The notes: generated by a model from the sequence alone, not told the origin. A DNA stretch of 30,480 nucleotides from JBAVQS01 sp049694275 (GCA_049694275.1 JBAVQS010000374.1:1-30480), one strand, 5' to 3'. Shown: positions 1 through 7,881, counted from the stretch's first letter. Translations and numbers: made by a program.

Positions 1-3
1 TTT

Positions 4-32
4 CGAAGATTGAACGCCAAGATTCATCTTCG
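4..32. repeat. Imperfect inverted repeat (hairpin) at the window edge
   Basis: CGAAGAT at 4-10 pairs with ATCTTCG at 26-32, and the inner GAA/TTC extends the stem past one bulged base. No T-tract follows on either strand, so it is not a clear terminator. It may be the tail of the upstream unit or part of the leader of the AOR operon. Confidence 0.35.
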
Positions 33-81
33 CGCAGAAAGCCATCCGGGAGGGCAAAACGTCAAAGTTGGACGATTTGTA

Positions 82-94
82 GCCCAATTTGGGC
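82..94. promoter_or_regulatory. Palindromic site upstream of the AOR operon
   Basis: GCCCAATTTGGGC is a perfect 13-nt palindrome with one central base, 50 nt before the AOR start codon in an A+T-rich stretch. Its position fits an operator for an unknown regulator. I could not find convincing -35/-10 boxes around it, so the promoter is not assigned. Confidence 0.35.
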
Positions 95-143
95 AAAAAT
101 TAGGTAATTAATCAAAACTCTGTAAGCAAGGAGAAAGCAATCA

Positions 144-1934
144 ATGCAAGGCTGGGCAGGAAAAATCCTGGACATTAATCTGACCACAGGCGAGACCAAG
201 AGTTGTGCACTCGGCAAGGAGATTGCTCGCCTCTTTCTTGGCGGGCGCGGGCTCGGCGCGCGGCTCCTCTGGGACGAGGTGGGACCAGGTGTCGATCCAC
301 TCGCCCCCGAGAACGTCCTCATCTTTACCGCCGGGCCGCTGACCGCGACTGGCTATCAAACGAGCAACCGCTTTTCGGTCAGCACCAAAAGCCCGCTCAC
401 CGGTACCATCCTCGATGCCAACTCGGGCGGCTATTGGGGGATGCAGTTCCGCAAGACCGGCTATGATGTGTTGATCGTGCGAGGCAAGGCAGACAAGCCG
501 GTCTATATTGAGATCGAGCCCGACGGAGTTCAAATCCTGGATGCCACGACGATGTGGGGCATGCGCGTGCGAGCGGTCACCGAGAAACTCGGGCAAAAGA
601 ACGCCCGCCGTAACGTCCTCTGCATCGGTCCCGCCGGTGAGAACCTCTCGCGGATCGCGGCAATCATGAACGACGGCGAGCGGTCGCTGGCGCGCGGCGG
701 TCCTGGCGCCGTGATGGGTAGCAAGAACCTCAAGGCGATCGTGGTCGAGGGCAAGGACAAGCCAGAGGTTGCTGACCCGGAGCGTTTCAAGTTCATGCTT
801 TACGAGACGCGCAAGCTCCTCCGCGCCAGTCCCCTGACCAGCCAGGCCCTGCCCGAATTTGGCACCTCCGTCATGATGAATATCGTCAACAACATCGGGG
901 CGCTTCCAACTCGCAACCACCAGCAGACCCAGTTCGAGGGCGCGGACCGGATCTCGGGCGAAGCGCTCACCGATTCCTACTTGGTCAAGAACTCTTCCTG
1001 CTGGGCCTGCCCGATCGGCTGCACGCGCGTCAGCAAGACCGACAAAGTTGAAGGTGAAGGCCCCGAGTTTGAAACGACCTGGGCGTTTGGCGCGGAATGC
1101 GGCATCGACGACCTGGCGGCGATCATCGAGGCGAACGCGCTCTGCAACGATCTCGGCTTGGACACGATCTCGGCGGGCTCGACGATTGCCTGCGCGATGG
1201 AGCTGACCGAAAAGGGGTACATGCACTCGAACCTGCGGTTCGGGCGCGCGGACCTTTTGGCGCAGACCGTCGAAGAAATGGGAGCCCGCCAGGGCGTTGG
1301 CGGCGAGCTGACCGACGGGAGCCTCCGTCTTGCCAGGAAATACGGGCACCCAGAGCTTTCGATGAGCGTCAAGGGATTGGAAATGCCTGCCTATGATCCG
1401 CGCGGCATGCAGGGCCAGGGCCTGCTGTATGCCACCTCGAACCGGGGCGGCTGTCACATGCGCGGTAATATGCTTGGCCTGGAGGTGCTCGGCCTGCCCA
1501 AGCTCATCGACCGCTTTCAAGTCCAGGGCAAGTCGACGTTCGTCATCCTCCATCAGAACATCGCGGCGGCCATCGACTCGTTGGTGCTCTGCAAATTCAC
1601 GAACATGGGGGTGGCCGAAGAGTATTTTGCCCGCGTGCTGACCGCGGTGACCGGCGTGCCCTACTCGACCGGAGACCTGATTCGCGTGGGAGAGCGCACC
1701 TATAACCTGGAGCGTCTCTATAACCTGCGCGAGGGATTCACTGTAGCCGACGACACGCTCCCGCCGCGCCTGTTGAACGAAACGGTGACGGACGGACCGA
1801 GCAAGGGCTGGGTGAGCAACCTGGCTCCGATGCTCAAGGAATATTACCGGGGTCGCGGCTGGGACGAACTGGGCGTGCCCAAAAAGCAGAAACTGGAAGA
1901 TTTGGGACTGGCGAGCCTGGGGGTGGCGCAATGA
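144..1934 (+). CDS. Aldehyde:ferredoxin oxidoreductase (AOR) family tungsten enzyme
   Basis: A 596-aa cytoplasmic protein, close to the usual length of about 600 aa for the AOR family, which oxidises aldehydes to carboxylic acids with ferredoxin as acceptor at a tungsten bis-pterin centre. The N-terminal domain opens with the family-like stretch WAGKILDINLTTGE and contains the GGRGLGARLL and NRFSVSTKSPLTG segments. The [4Fe-4S] ligands are visible as C286-x2-C289-x3-C293 plus a distant C483 (LVLCKFTNMG), the AOR arrangement. A good Shine-Dalgarno (AAGGAGAAAG, about 128-137) supports the ATG at 144. The stop overlaps the next gene's start (ATGA), so the two are translationally coupled. Being followed by an aldolase and lactate-oxidation genes suggests an aldehyde such as lactaldehyde as substrate; this is inference, and acetaldehyde or glycolaldehyde are alternatives. 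Confidence 0.93.
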   Translation: MQGWAGKILDINLTTGETKSCALGKEIARLFLGGRGLGARLLWDEVGPGVDPLAPENVLIFTAGPLTATGYQTSNRFSVSTKSPLTGTILDANSGGYWGMQFRKTGYDVLIVRGKADKPVYIEIEPDGVQILDATTMWGMRVRAVTEKLGQKNARRNVLCIGPAGENLSRIAAIMNDGERSLARGGPGAVMGSKNLKAIVVEGKDKPEVADPERFKFMLYETRKLLRASPLTSQALPEFGTSVMMNIVNNIGALPTRNHQQTQFEGADRISGEALTDSYLVKNSSCWACPIGCTRVSKTDKVEGEGPEFETTWAFGAECGIDDLAAIIEANALCNDLGLDTISAGSTIACAMELTEKGYMHSNLRFGRADLLAQTVEEMGARQGVGGELTDGSLRLARKYGHPELSMSVKGLEMPAYDPRGMQGQGLLYATSNRGGCHMRGNMLGLEVLGLPKLIDRFQVQGKSTFVILHQNIAAAIDSLVLCKFTNMGVAEEYFARVLTAVTGVPYSTGDLIRVGERTYNLERLYNLREGFTVADDTLPPRLLNETVTDGPSKGWVSNLAPMLKEYYRGRGWDELGVPKKQKLEDLGLASLGVAQ

Positions 1935-2542
1935 TCGACGAACGAATCTATGAGCAGTTCAAGGAGGTCGGGCGCGATCTCTATGTCCAGAACATGGTCA
2001 GTTCGCATGGCGGCAACCTGAGCATGCGCCTGGGCGACCGGGTTATTATCAAACGGCGGGGAGCACAGCTCGGACGATTAAAGATGCATGACCTCATCGA
2101 GACCGGTATTGAGAAGAATGACAGCGGCGTGGCCCTCGCCTCGACCGAGCTGCTGGTCCATCGCACCATCTACAAGCAGACGCCGGCGCTTGCCGTCGTG
2201 CACTGCCACCCGCGCACCGCAATCGCCTTTTCGCTCTCGCGTGAAGAGTTCGTGCCGATCGACAACGAAGCCTCTTATCTCTTGAAAAAGGTACCGGTCA
2301 TCTGGGAGGAATTTGCGTCGGGCACACCCGAAATGGCGAACGACCTGGCCAAAATGCTGCAGCAGTACAAGATCGTCATTCTGCGCGGCCACGGTAGCTT
2401 TGCCACAGGGCAGACGCTCGACGAAGCCTTTTTCTGGTCGTCGGTCCTCGAAGAGGCGTGCGAGATCGCGCTTGCGGCCAAGATCATTAATGAGCCCTTC
2501 CTCGAATATCGCAAGATGAGCGAAGCCTATAACAAGTGGTAG
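1931..2542 (+). CDS. Class II aldolase/adducin family protein, FucA-like
   Basis: A 203-aa protein, slightly shorter than E. coli fuculose-1-phosphate aldolase (about 215 aa). Members of this zinc-dependent family cleave sugar 1-phosphates to dihydroxyacetone phosphate plus an aldehyde. The expected residues are present: the GGNLS phosphate loop near residue 27, E73 (STELLVH), the metal ligands H91 and H93 (HCHPRTAIAF) and H154 (RGHGSFATG), almost the same positions as E73, H92, H94 and H155 of FucA. It overlaps the AOR stop by 4 nt. With L-fuculose or L-rhamnulose 1-phosphate the product would be L-lactaldehyde, which fits the AOR before it and lutABC after it. A 5-deoxyribulose-phosphate aldolase, which would release acetaldehyde, or a methylthioribulose-phosphate dehydratase cannot be excluded. 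Confidence 0.88.
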   Translation: MIDERIYEQFKEVGRDLYVQNMVSSHGGNLSMRLGDRVIIKRRGAQLGRLKMHDLIETGIEKNDSGVALASTELLVHRTIYKQTPALAVVHCHPRTAIAFSLSREEFVPIDNEASYLLKKVPVIWEEFASGTPEMANDLAKMLQQYKIVILRGHGSFATGQTLDEAFFWSSVLEEACEIALAAKIINEPFLEYRKMSEAYNKW

Positions 2543-2563
2543 TTCGCAGTTCATAGGGGATAT

Positions 2564-3295
2564 ATGCAAGTCCAATTGTTTGTGACCTGCCTGGGCGAGC
2601 AGTTCTTTTCGCCCATGCTGCGCGACCTAGTGACGGTGCTGGAGCGGCTCGGCGTTGAGTGCGCCTTCCCCGAGGAGCAGACTTGCTGCGGCCAGCCCTT
2701 TTTCAACAGCGGCTTTCAAGCGCAGGCTCGCGATTTGGCGCGCAAATGGATAGAGGTGTTCGATCTCACGGATGGCTATATCGTCTCGCCATCGGGCTCC
2801 TGCGTCGATATGGTCCGCGAGTACTATCCCGAGCTTTTTCCCGAGGGGAGCGCCGAGCGGGAGCGGGCGGAGCGGGTCGCGGCGCGCACGTTCGAGTTCA
2901 CCCAGTTCCTGGTCGACGAGCTCAGGGTGATAGATGTCGGCGCGGTCTATCCGCACCGTGTCACCTACCACGCCTCCTGTCACCTCCTGCGCGGGCTGGG
3001 GGCACGCACCGAGGCCAAGCAGCTTTTGCAAGCGGTGCGCAGCCTGGAGTTCGTGCCGCTGACCGACGAAGAGACCTGCTGCGGGTTCGGCGGCAGCTTT
3101 AGCGTCATCTATCCCGAGGTGTCCAAAGCGATGATGGAGAACAAGGTGCGGAATATCGAGGCGAGCGGCGCGGAGATGGTGGTCGCATGTGATGCGGGCT
3201 GCCTCATGAACATCGCCGGGGGCTTGACAAAGCACAACTCGCCGGTCCGCGCCCTTCACATCGCCCAGATCCTTGCAAGGGGGGAGCATGAGTAA
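2564..3295 (+). CDS. lutA: L-lactate oxidation iron-sulfur subunit LutA
   Basis: A 243-aa protein of the (Fe-S)-binding GlpC/HdrB-like family, the normal LutA length. It carries two cysteine-rich CCG domains, seen as CCGQPFFNSGF (C41-C42) and CCGFGGSFS (C172-C173), with further partner cysteines (SGSCVD, ASCHLLRG, CDAGCLMN). In Bacillus subtilis LutA works with LutB and LutC to oxidise L-lactate to pyruvate. AGGGGA at 2555-2560 is the Shine-Dalgarno. The stop overlaps the lutB start by 8 nt. Its place directly after the aldolase suggests that the lactate comes from the upstream pathway and not only from the medium. Confidence 0.9.
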   Translation: MQVQLFVTCLGEQFFSPMLRDLVTVLERLGVECAFPEEQTCCGQPFFNSGFQAQARDLARKWIEVFDLTDGYIVSPSGSCVDMVREYYPELFPEGSAERERAERVAARTFEFTQFLVDELRVIDVGAVYPHRVTYHASCHLLRGLGARTEAKQLLQAVRSLEFVPLTDEETCCGFGGSFSVIYPEVSKAMMENKVRNIEASGAEMVVACDAGCLMNIAGGLTKHNSPVRALHIAQILARGEHE

Positions 3296-4820
3296 CGCGC
3301 CCGTCCACATCGATTTTCGCGCCAATGCGCAGCACGTCCCCCCGCACATGCCCGCCTCCGTCCAAAAGGCGACTGCCCGATTCCTGGGTAATCGCGGTGC
3401 CCTGGTCCAGCAGTTCGGGCCCGAGTATTGGGAAACACTCCGCCAAGCCGGGCACGAAATTCGGCTGCACGCCATTCAGCATCTCGACTATTACCTCGAA
3501 CAGCTCGAAGCACAGGTCACGCAGGCGGGTGGTCACGTGCACTGGGCGCGGGATGCGGCCGAGGCGCGCCAGATCGTCCTACGAATCGCGCAGGAGCACG
3601 GCGTCCAGCGCGTCGTCAAGGCCAAGAGCATGGCGACCGAAGAGATCGCGCTCAACTACGCGCTCCAGGGCGCCGGCATCCAGGCGCTTGAAACGGATCT
3701 GGGCGAGTACATCGTCCAGCTTGCGGGTGAAATGCCCTCGCACATCATTGTCCCTGCCGTCCACCTCACCAAAGAGGGCATCGCCGACCTCTTTCACGAG
3801 AAACTGGGGGTCGAGGCCCCGCCTGAGCCGGCCGCGCTCGCCGCCATTGCGCGGACCAGGCTGCGAGAGGAATTCCTCGCGGCGGACATGGGAATCTCGG
3901 GCGCCAACTTTATGGTCGCTGAGACGGGGACCATCGTGCTCGTGACGAACGAGGGGAACGGGCGCATGTGCACGACTCTCCCCCCACTCCACGTCGCCGT
4001 CGTCGGCATCGACAAGGTCGTGCCCGATATGCAGAGCCTCTCAGTCTTGCTCAAACTGCTCGCCCGCAGCGCCACCGGCCAGAAGATTTCCACCTACACC
4101 TCGTTCATCCGCGGTCCCCGGCATGTCGAGGGCGAGAACGGTCCGCAGGAATTTCACCTGGTATTGCTCGACAATGGCCGCACGCGTATCCTGCAGGACG
4201 AGCAGAGTCGCGAGACCATGCTCTGCATCCGCTGCGGAGCATGCCTGAACATCTGCCCGGTCTATAACAATGTCGGCGGGCACGCTTATGGCTGGGTCTA
4301 TTCCGGTCCCATCGGTTCTATTCTCTCACCACAGCTCCTCGGTGGTTCTATCGCCGCTGATCTCCCCTTTGCCTCATCCCTCTGTGGCGCGTGCGCGGAT
4401 ATCTGCCCAGTCAAGATTCCCATCCCGAAAATCCTGCTCCACCTCCGCCACCGCATCGTCGAAGGGGATGAGATCGAACCGCCCTCTGTCTCCCCTGCCA
4501 TCCAGGCGGGCGTCACGGCGGCTACGCTCGCGTTCGGCACGCCCTGGCTTTACCGGCTCGGCTCGCAAGTGCTGACCTTGGTGAACAAGCCGTTCCAGCG
4601 CGGCGGCTGGCTTCCGGCTCTTCCACCGCCCGCTGATCGCTGGACGATGGTCAGGCCCTTCCCTGCCTTTGACGCCACCTTTCGCGGCTGGTGGCACGAA
4701 CGGACGGGGGAAACGACGCGGGCAGAATCGTGGCGCAAACCGGCGCTCTTTGCAGGCGCGTTCGCGGTGGGGTTTATCATTTCTTGGCTATTGACTCACA
4801 AGCGGGGAGACAGGCGATGA
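3288..4820 (+). CDS. lutB: L-lactate oxidation iron-sulfur subunit LutB with a C-terminal membrane segment
   Basis: I start it at ATG 3288, 5-6 nt after AAGGGGGG, giving 510 aa; a TTG at 3273 is in frame but has no better signal. The first 300 or so residues are the LUD domain (VAETGTIVLVTNEGNGR near 210). Two ferredoxin-type [4Fe-4S] motifs follow, C313-x2-C316-x2-C319-x3-C323-P and C366-x2-C369-x3-C373-P. LutB passes electrons during lactate oxidation to pyruvate. The protein is longer than B. subtilis LutB (about 476 aa) because of a tail that ends in a hydrophobic helix (ALFAGAFAVGFIISWLL) followed by basic residues, which looks like a tail anchor. The stop overlaps the lutC ATG (ATGA). 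Confidence 0.92.
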   Translation: MSNAPVHIDFRANAQHVPPHMPASVQKATARFLGNRGALVQQFGPEYWETLRQAGHEIRLHAIQHLDYYLEQLEAQVTQAGGHVHWARDAAEARQIVLRIAQEHGVQRVVKAKSMATEEIALNYALQGAGIQALETDLGEYIVQLAGEMPSHIIVPAVHLTKEGIADLFHEKLGVEAPPEPAALAAIARTRLREEFLAADMGISGANFMVAETGTIVLVTNEGNGRMCTTLPPLHVAVVGIDKVVPDMQSLSVLLKLLARSATGQKISTYTSFIRGPRHVEGENGPQEFHLVLLDNGRTRILQDEQSRETMLCIRCGACLNICPVYNNVGGHAYGWVYSGPIGSILSPQLLGGSIAADLPFASSLCGACADICPVKIPIPKILLHLRHRIVEGDEIEPPSVSPAIQAGVTAATLAFGTPWLYRLGSQVLTLVNKPFQRGGWLPALPPPADRWTMVRPFPAFDATFRGWWHERTGETTRAESWRKPALFAGAFAVGFIISWLLTHKRGDRR

Positions 4821-5470
4821 ACACAAATAGCGCACGGTTAGAGATGCTCGGTCGGGTGCGCGGAGCATTGGACCGGACGCCCCAATCCCCTATCGCCCCG
4901 ATTCCGCCTACCGCCCGCTTCGCCTCCCGAATCGCAGGTGAGCCAGAGGCCGAGTTGGAGCGGTTCCTGAGCGAAGTGGACAAACTTGGCGGCAAGACTC
5001 GCTGCCTGCAAGGACCTGAGGATCTGGCAGCCGCTTTGCAAGCGCTTGTCGCGGCGGAGGGGATCAAAAAGGCGACGCTCTGGCAAACACCCGAGTTGAA
5101 CGACTGGGGTGTGAGCAACACGCTCCGCACGGGCGGCATTGAGGTTGTCTCGCCCTATGCGCCGAATCGCGAGGTCGCCGCGTGTGACCTCGGCATCACC
5201 ACTGCCGATTTCGCGCTCCCCGAGACCGGGACGCTGGTCCTGCGTTCGATTGCCGACAAACCACGCACGGTCTCGCTCCTCCCGCGTGTCCACCTCGCTA
5301 TCGTCAATCGAGCGATGCTACGCGCCGATCTGCATCAGGTGTTTGAAGAGACGCATGGAGAGGGGTATTTCGTCTTTATCACCGGTCCAAGCCGCACCTC
5401 CGACATTGAGCTCACTCTCACCATCGGCGTCCACGGCCCGCAGACGCTTCACGTGTGGGTGCTGCCATAG
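4817..5470 (+). CDS. lutC: L-lactate oxidation LUD-domain subunit LutC
   Basis: A 217-aa LUD-domain protein. The start is the ATG at 4817, which overlaps the lutB stop, has GGGGAG about 8 nt upstream, and gives the usual LutC length; earlier in-frame codons would only run back inside lutB. Family features are ITTADFALPETGTLVLRS in the middle and TGPSRTSDIELTLTIGVHGP near the C-terminus. LutC is the third essential component of the LutABC lactate-oxidising system. It is the last gene of the tightly overlapping AOR-aldolase-lutABC run, and 73 nt separate it from the next gene. Confidence 0.9.
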   Translation: MNTNSARLEMLGRVRGALDRTPQSPIAPIPPTARFASRIAGEPEAELERFLSEVDKLGGKTRCLQGPEDLAAALQALVAAEGIKKATLWQTPELNDWGVSNTLRTGGIEVVSPYAPNREVAACDLGITTADFALPETGTLVLRSIADKPRTVSLLPRVHLAIVNRAMLRADLHQVFEETHGEGYFVFITGPSRTSDIELTLTIGVHGPQTLHVWVLP

Positions 5471-5543
5471 ATCAAGCTGCAAACTCCATGTCTCGGGCGC
5501 AACCCTAGCGCATATTTGTACTCGGCCGGGTAAATAACGAATC

Positions 5544-6470
5544 ATGATCTTATGCATTAATGCGAATGCGGCAATCGACAAGACGGTTATCGTCCGTAAT
5601 TTTCATCTCGACGACATTCAACGACCTGAGCAGGTGCTCGCCATACCGGGAGGAAAGGGCATAAATGTCGCCCGTGCTCTTAAACTGTTGGGCGACATAC
5701 CGGTCGTTTCAGGCTGGGTGGGTGGATATGCGGGGCAGTTTATTGAGGATGGGCTCAAGGGCGAAGGCATCCAGCTGGCGCTAGTTCATACGACACATGA
5801 ATCTCGCACCTGTCTTTCGATACTCGACCCGGAAAATAACACACTGACTGAGTTGTATGAAAAAGGCGACCCCATCACGCCTGACAAGATCGATGAGTTC
5901 ACTCGCCAATTTGAAAGGACCATTGGCCAGTATGCGGCAGTGACCTGTTCCGGCAGCCTGCCTCCTGGCGTGCAGACCGATTTTTATGCGCGATTGCTCG
6001 AAATCTCGCAGACGGCGGGCGTCCCTGGCTTGCTCGATTCGAGCGGCGAACCGCTCAAGCGGGGGCTCGCCGGACACCCAATTCTCGTCAAGCCTAACTG
6101 CCGTGAATTGGCCGAGTTGGTCGGACGCGAGCTGCCCTCGATTGAACATGTTAGGGCGGCTGCAATTGAAGTTGCCACCGCGCACGACACTCAAGTTGTC
6201 GTCTCACTAGGTGGAGAGGGTGCACTTGCCACGGACGGTTCTCTGACCTTGCATCTCCAACCGCCCAGGGTCATGATCAAGAGCGCTGTCGGTTCAGGAG
6301 ATTGTCTCCTCGCGGGCATCGCCTATGGCTTGGTGCACAACTTTTCACTACAGGAGGCGGTCAAGTATGGGGTGGCTGCTGGCACTGCGAATGCCCTGAC
6401 CATCGGCGCGGGCAACTTTACCCTAAAAGATTTTCACAACATTCTTTCTCAGGTTACCATCACTCACTAA
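5544..6470 (+). CDS. PfkB-family kinase, 1-phosphofructokinase / tagatose-6-phosphate kinase type
   Basis: A 308-aa ribokinase-superfamily protein of the FruK/LacC subgroup, which phosphorylates fructose 1-phosphate or tagatose 6-phosphate to the bisphosphate. It has the N-terminal sugar-binding stretch NANAAIDKT, the signature GGKGINVARALKLLG, and the C-terminal ATP/anion-hole motif AVGSGDCLLAG, where D253 is the predicted catalytic base. Length and motif order are normal, so it looks functional. The remains of a tagatose-1,6-bisphosphate aldolase gene follow at once, so a LacC-like tagatose-6-phosphate role was probably ancestral; fructose-1-phosphate kinase is the main alternative. No strong Shine-Dalgarno precedes the ATG. 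Confidence 0.85.
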   Translation: MILCINANAAIDKTVIVRNFHLDDIQRPEQVLAIPGGKGINVARALKLLGDIPVVSGWVGGYAGQFIEDGLKGEGIQLALVHTTHESRTCLSILDPENNTLTELYEKGDPITPDKIDEFTRQFERTIGQYAAVTCSGSLPPGVQTDFYARLLEISQTAGVPGLLDSSGEPLKRGLAGHPILVKPNCRELAELVGRELPSIEHVRAAAIEVATAHDTQVVVSLGGEGALATDGSLTLHLQPPRVMIKSAVGSGDCLLAGIAYGLVHNFSLQEAVKYGVAAGTANALTIGAGNFTLKDFHNILSQVTITH

Positions 6471-6484
6471 CAAGAACAGACAGG

Positions 6485-6601
6485 ATGAGAAATATGCGAC
6501 AACTTTCCCCAGGTAAATTCAGAGGGCTTCAGCAGGCCGCCACCCCGCGTGGGGTTTTTGCCATCCTTGCACTCGATCACCGCAATAGCCTCCGCCAATA
6601 G
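6485..6601 (+). pseudogene. Truncated tagatose-1,6-bisphosphate aldolase (LacD-like), N-terminal stump
   Basis: Thirty-eight codons starting at ATG 6485 (or 6494) and ending in TAG at 6599-6601. The stretch LSPGKFRGLQQAA followed by GVFAILALDHRNSLR resembles the first strand and helix of LacD-type aldolases, which usually run to about 320 aa (for example QGKLAGLQRLSNDKG...ALAIDQRGSL in firmicute LacD). I see no continuation of the family in any frame of 6602-6780. The gene follows the PfkB kinase by 14 nt, the usual LacC-LacD order, so this is best read as a deletion remnant; the break lies at or just after the stop. Confidence 0.65.
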
Positions 6602-6764
6602 CGCTTCAAGCGTGGCAGAGGGTTTGCGCCCTGGTACGCCGATAAAGCCAGCACATATACTGCGCCGCCGAAAATGACCCTTATGTACTAGAGCCCAATT
6701 GCCTATTTCCTTCCCATAAGTATCACCAGTCCCCTTTTTTGTCTCGTGCGCCCCACTTTTTCTA
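6602..6764. other. Non-coding scar between the aldolase stump and the lacI promoter
   Basis: No convincing ORF or RNA structure. CGCTTCAAGCG at 6602-6612 is a small palindrome right after the aldolase stop. A minus-strand reading frame crosses the region but is antisense to the aldolase stump and has no recognisable domain. The stretch is probably left over from the deletion that removed most of the aldolase gene. Confidence 0.4.
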
Positions 6765-6822
6765 TTGACTTTGTCATTTGCTTCTGCTAATCTATGACAG
6801 CGCTGTCTGACAGCGCTGTCAT
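6765..6822 (+). promoter_or_regulatory. lacI-family promoter with doubled palindromic operator
   Basis: A -35-like TTGACT (6765-6770) lies 17 nt before a weak -10 (TAATCT, 6788-6793). Directly downstream is a 29-nt palindrome (6794-6822) made of two copies of the perfect 12-bp palindrome GACAGCGCTGTC (6796-6807 and 6809-6820), 13 bp apart. A short palindrome centred on CG and lying over the transcription start is typical of LacI-family operators, so autorepression by the next gene, and possibly control of the whole transporter operon, is likely. The operator is clear in the sequence; the promoter boxes are less certain. Confidence 0.65.
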
Positions 6823-6861
6823 TCCGTCCCGTTAGCCCTCCCATTCGAAAGGCAGGTCTCA

Positions 6862-7881
6862 TTGTCTACAACCCTACAAGACGTCGCCAAAAAAGCGGGC
6901 GTTTCCATGAAGACGGTGTCCCGCGTTGTCAACAAGGAAAAAAACGTCGCGGAAGAAACGCGGCAGCAGGTTCTCCGGGTTATCGAGGAATTGGGCTATG
7001 TGCCGCACGTCCAGGCCCAGCGCCTGGCCTCCGGCAAAACCCGGTCCATCGTGCTGCACTATCCCCTGTCCAACCCTACCCTGTTCTCGAACATGATCGA
7101 AATGAATTTCATCACCGGCATTGCGCTGGGGGCGGCCGAGGAAGAATATTATTTTAGTTTGATGACCGGGCCGCTCACCTCGGCCGGGCTGATGAAACTA
7201 TGTCGCGGCGCGCAGGCCGACGGAATTGTCCTGATGCAAGTTGCCGTCCAGGACTGGCGCGTGGAACTGCTTAGAGCGAATGAATATCCCTTTGTAATGA
7301 TCGGTCGCTGCGCCAATGCCGACGGATTGAGTTTTATCGACCTGGATTTCGAAAATGCAGTGGTGGAGGCGTTCGCCCATTTGATCGGGCTGGGGCACCG
7401 CGAGATCGGTTTCCTGACCTTTCCGCAAGAGTGGCGCGCCAAAGGAATCGGCGTCGCCGTCTATTCCCTGCAAGGGTTCAAAAGCGCGGCCAAACGCTTC
7501 AAGATCAAGCCCGTGTATCGAGAAATCGACCTGAGCGTCAAAGGGGCCTATTCGGCGGCCAGGACCCTGTTGGAGGAAAACCCCCGCCTCACCGCGTTTG
7601 TGACTGTCCATAATACGCAGGCCGTCGGCGTCATGACGGCCTTGCAGGAACGGAATCGCAAGGTTCCTGACGATTGTTCCATCATGAGCGTCCCGGTCGG
7701 CGATGAGGCGGAATTGATCATCCCACCGCTGACAGGCATCGAATGGTCCACCCACGAGACCGGGCATCATGCCGCCAAGATGCTGATTCGAGAATTGAAA
7801 GGCGACAGCTCCGGGCCCGAGCAGGTCCTTGTACCGCCCAGGCTCAAAGTTCGCAGCAGTACGGCTCCGCCGCCCCGTTAG
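6862..7881 (+). CDS. LacI-family transcriptional regulator
   Basis: A 339-aa protein, normal for the family, starting at TTG 6862 with AAAGGCAGG just upstream. The N-terminal helix-turn-helix reads TLQDVAKKAGVSMKTVSRVV (residues 4-23), followed by EETRQQVLRVIEELGYVP and a hinge helix (VQAQRLASGKT). The remainder is a periplasmic-binding-like effector domain of about 280 aa. Such proteins repress sugar uptake and catabolism genes until the sugar binds. It heads a gene set for an ABC importer and glycosidases, and its promoter carries a doubled operator, so it is probably the local repressor. The inducer cannot be read from sequence. Confidence 0.92.
   Translation: MSTTLQDVAKKAGVSMKTVSRVVNKEKNVAEETRQQVLRVIEELGYVPHVQAQRLASGKTRSIVLHYPLSNPTLFSNMIEMNFITGIALGAAEEEYYFSLMTGPLTSAGLMKLCRGAQADGIVLMQVAVQDWRVELLRANEYPFVMIGRCANADGLSFIDLDFENAVVEAFAHLIGLGHREIGFLTFPQEWRAKGIGVAVYSLQGFKSAAKRFKIKPVYREIDLSVKGAYSAARTLLEENPRLTAFVTVHNTQAVGVMTALQERNRKVPDDCSIMSVPVGDEAELIIPPLTGIEWSTHETGHHAAKMLIRELKGDSSGPEQVLVPPRLKVRSSTAPPPR

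Noticed and set aside
141..1931. 596-codon open frame antisense to the AOR gene
   Set aside because: It mirrors the AOR gene almost base for base, has low-complexity R/A/H-rich translation and no known domain, while the + frame is an unmistakable AOR.
2627..3475. Long minus-strand frame across lutA and lutB
   Set aside because: It overlaps two clear Lut genes, has no Shine-Dalgarno and no recognisable motif; a G+C-driven shadow.
6467..6862. 131-codon minus-strand frame between the kinase and lacI
   Set aside because: It is antisense to the LacD stump and runs through the lacI promoter and operator; no domain or good start signal.
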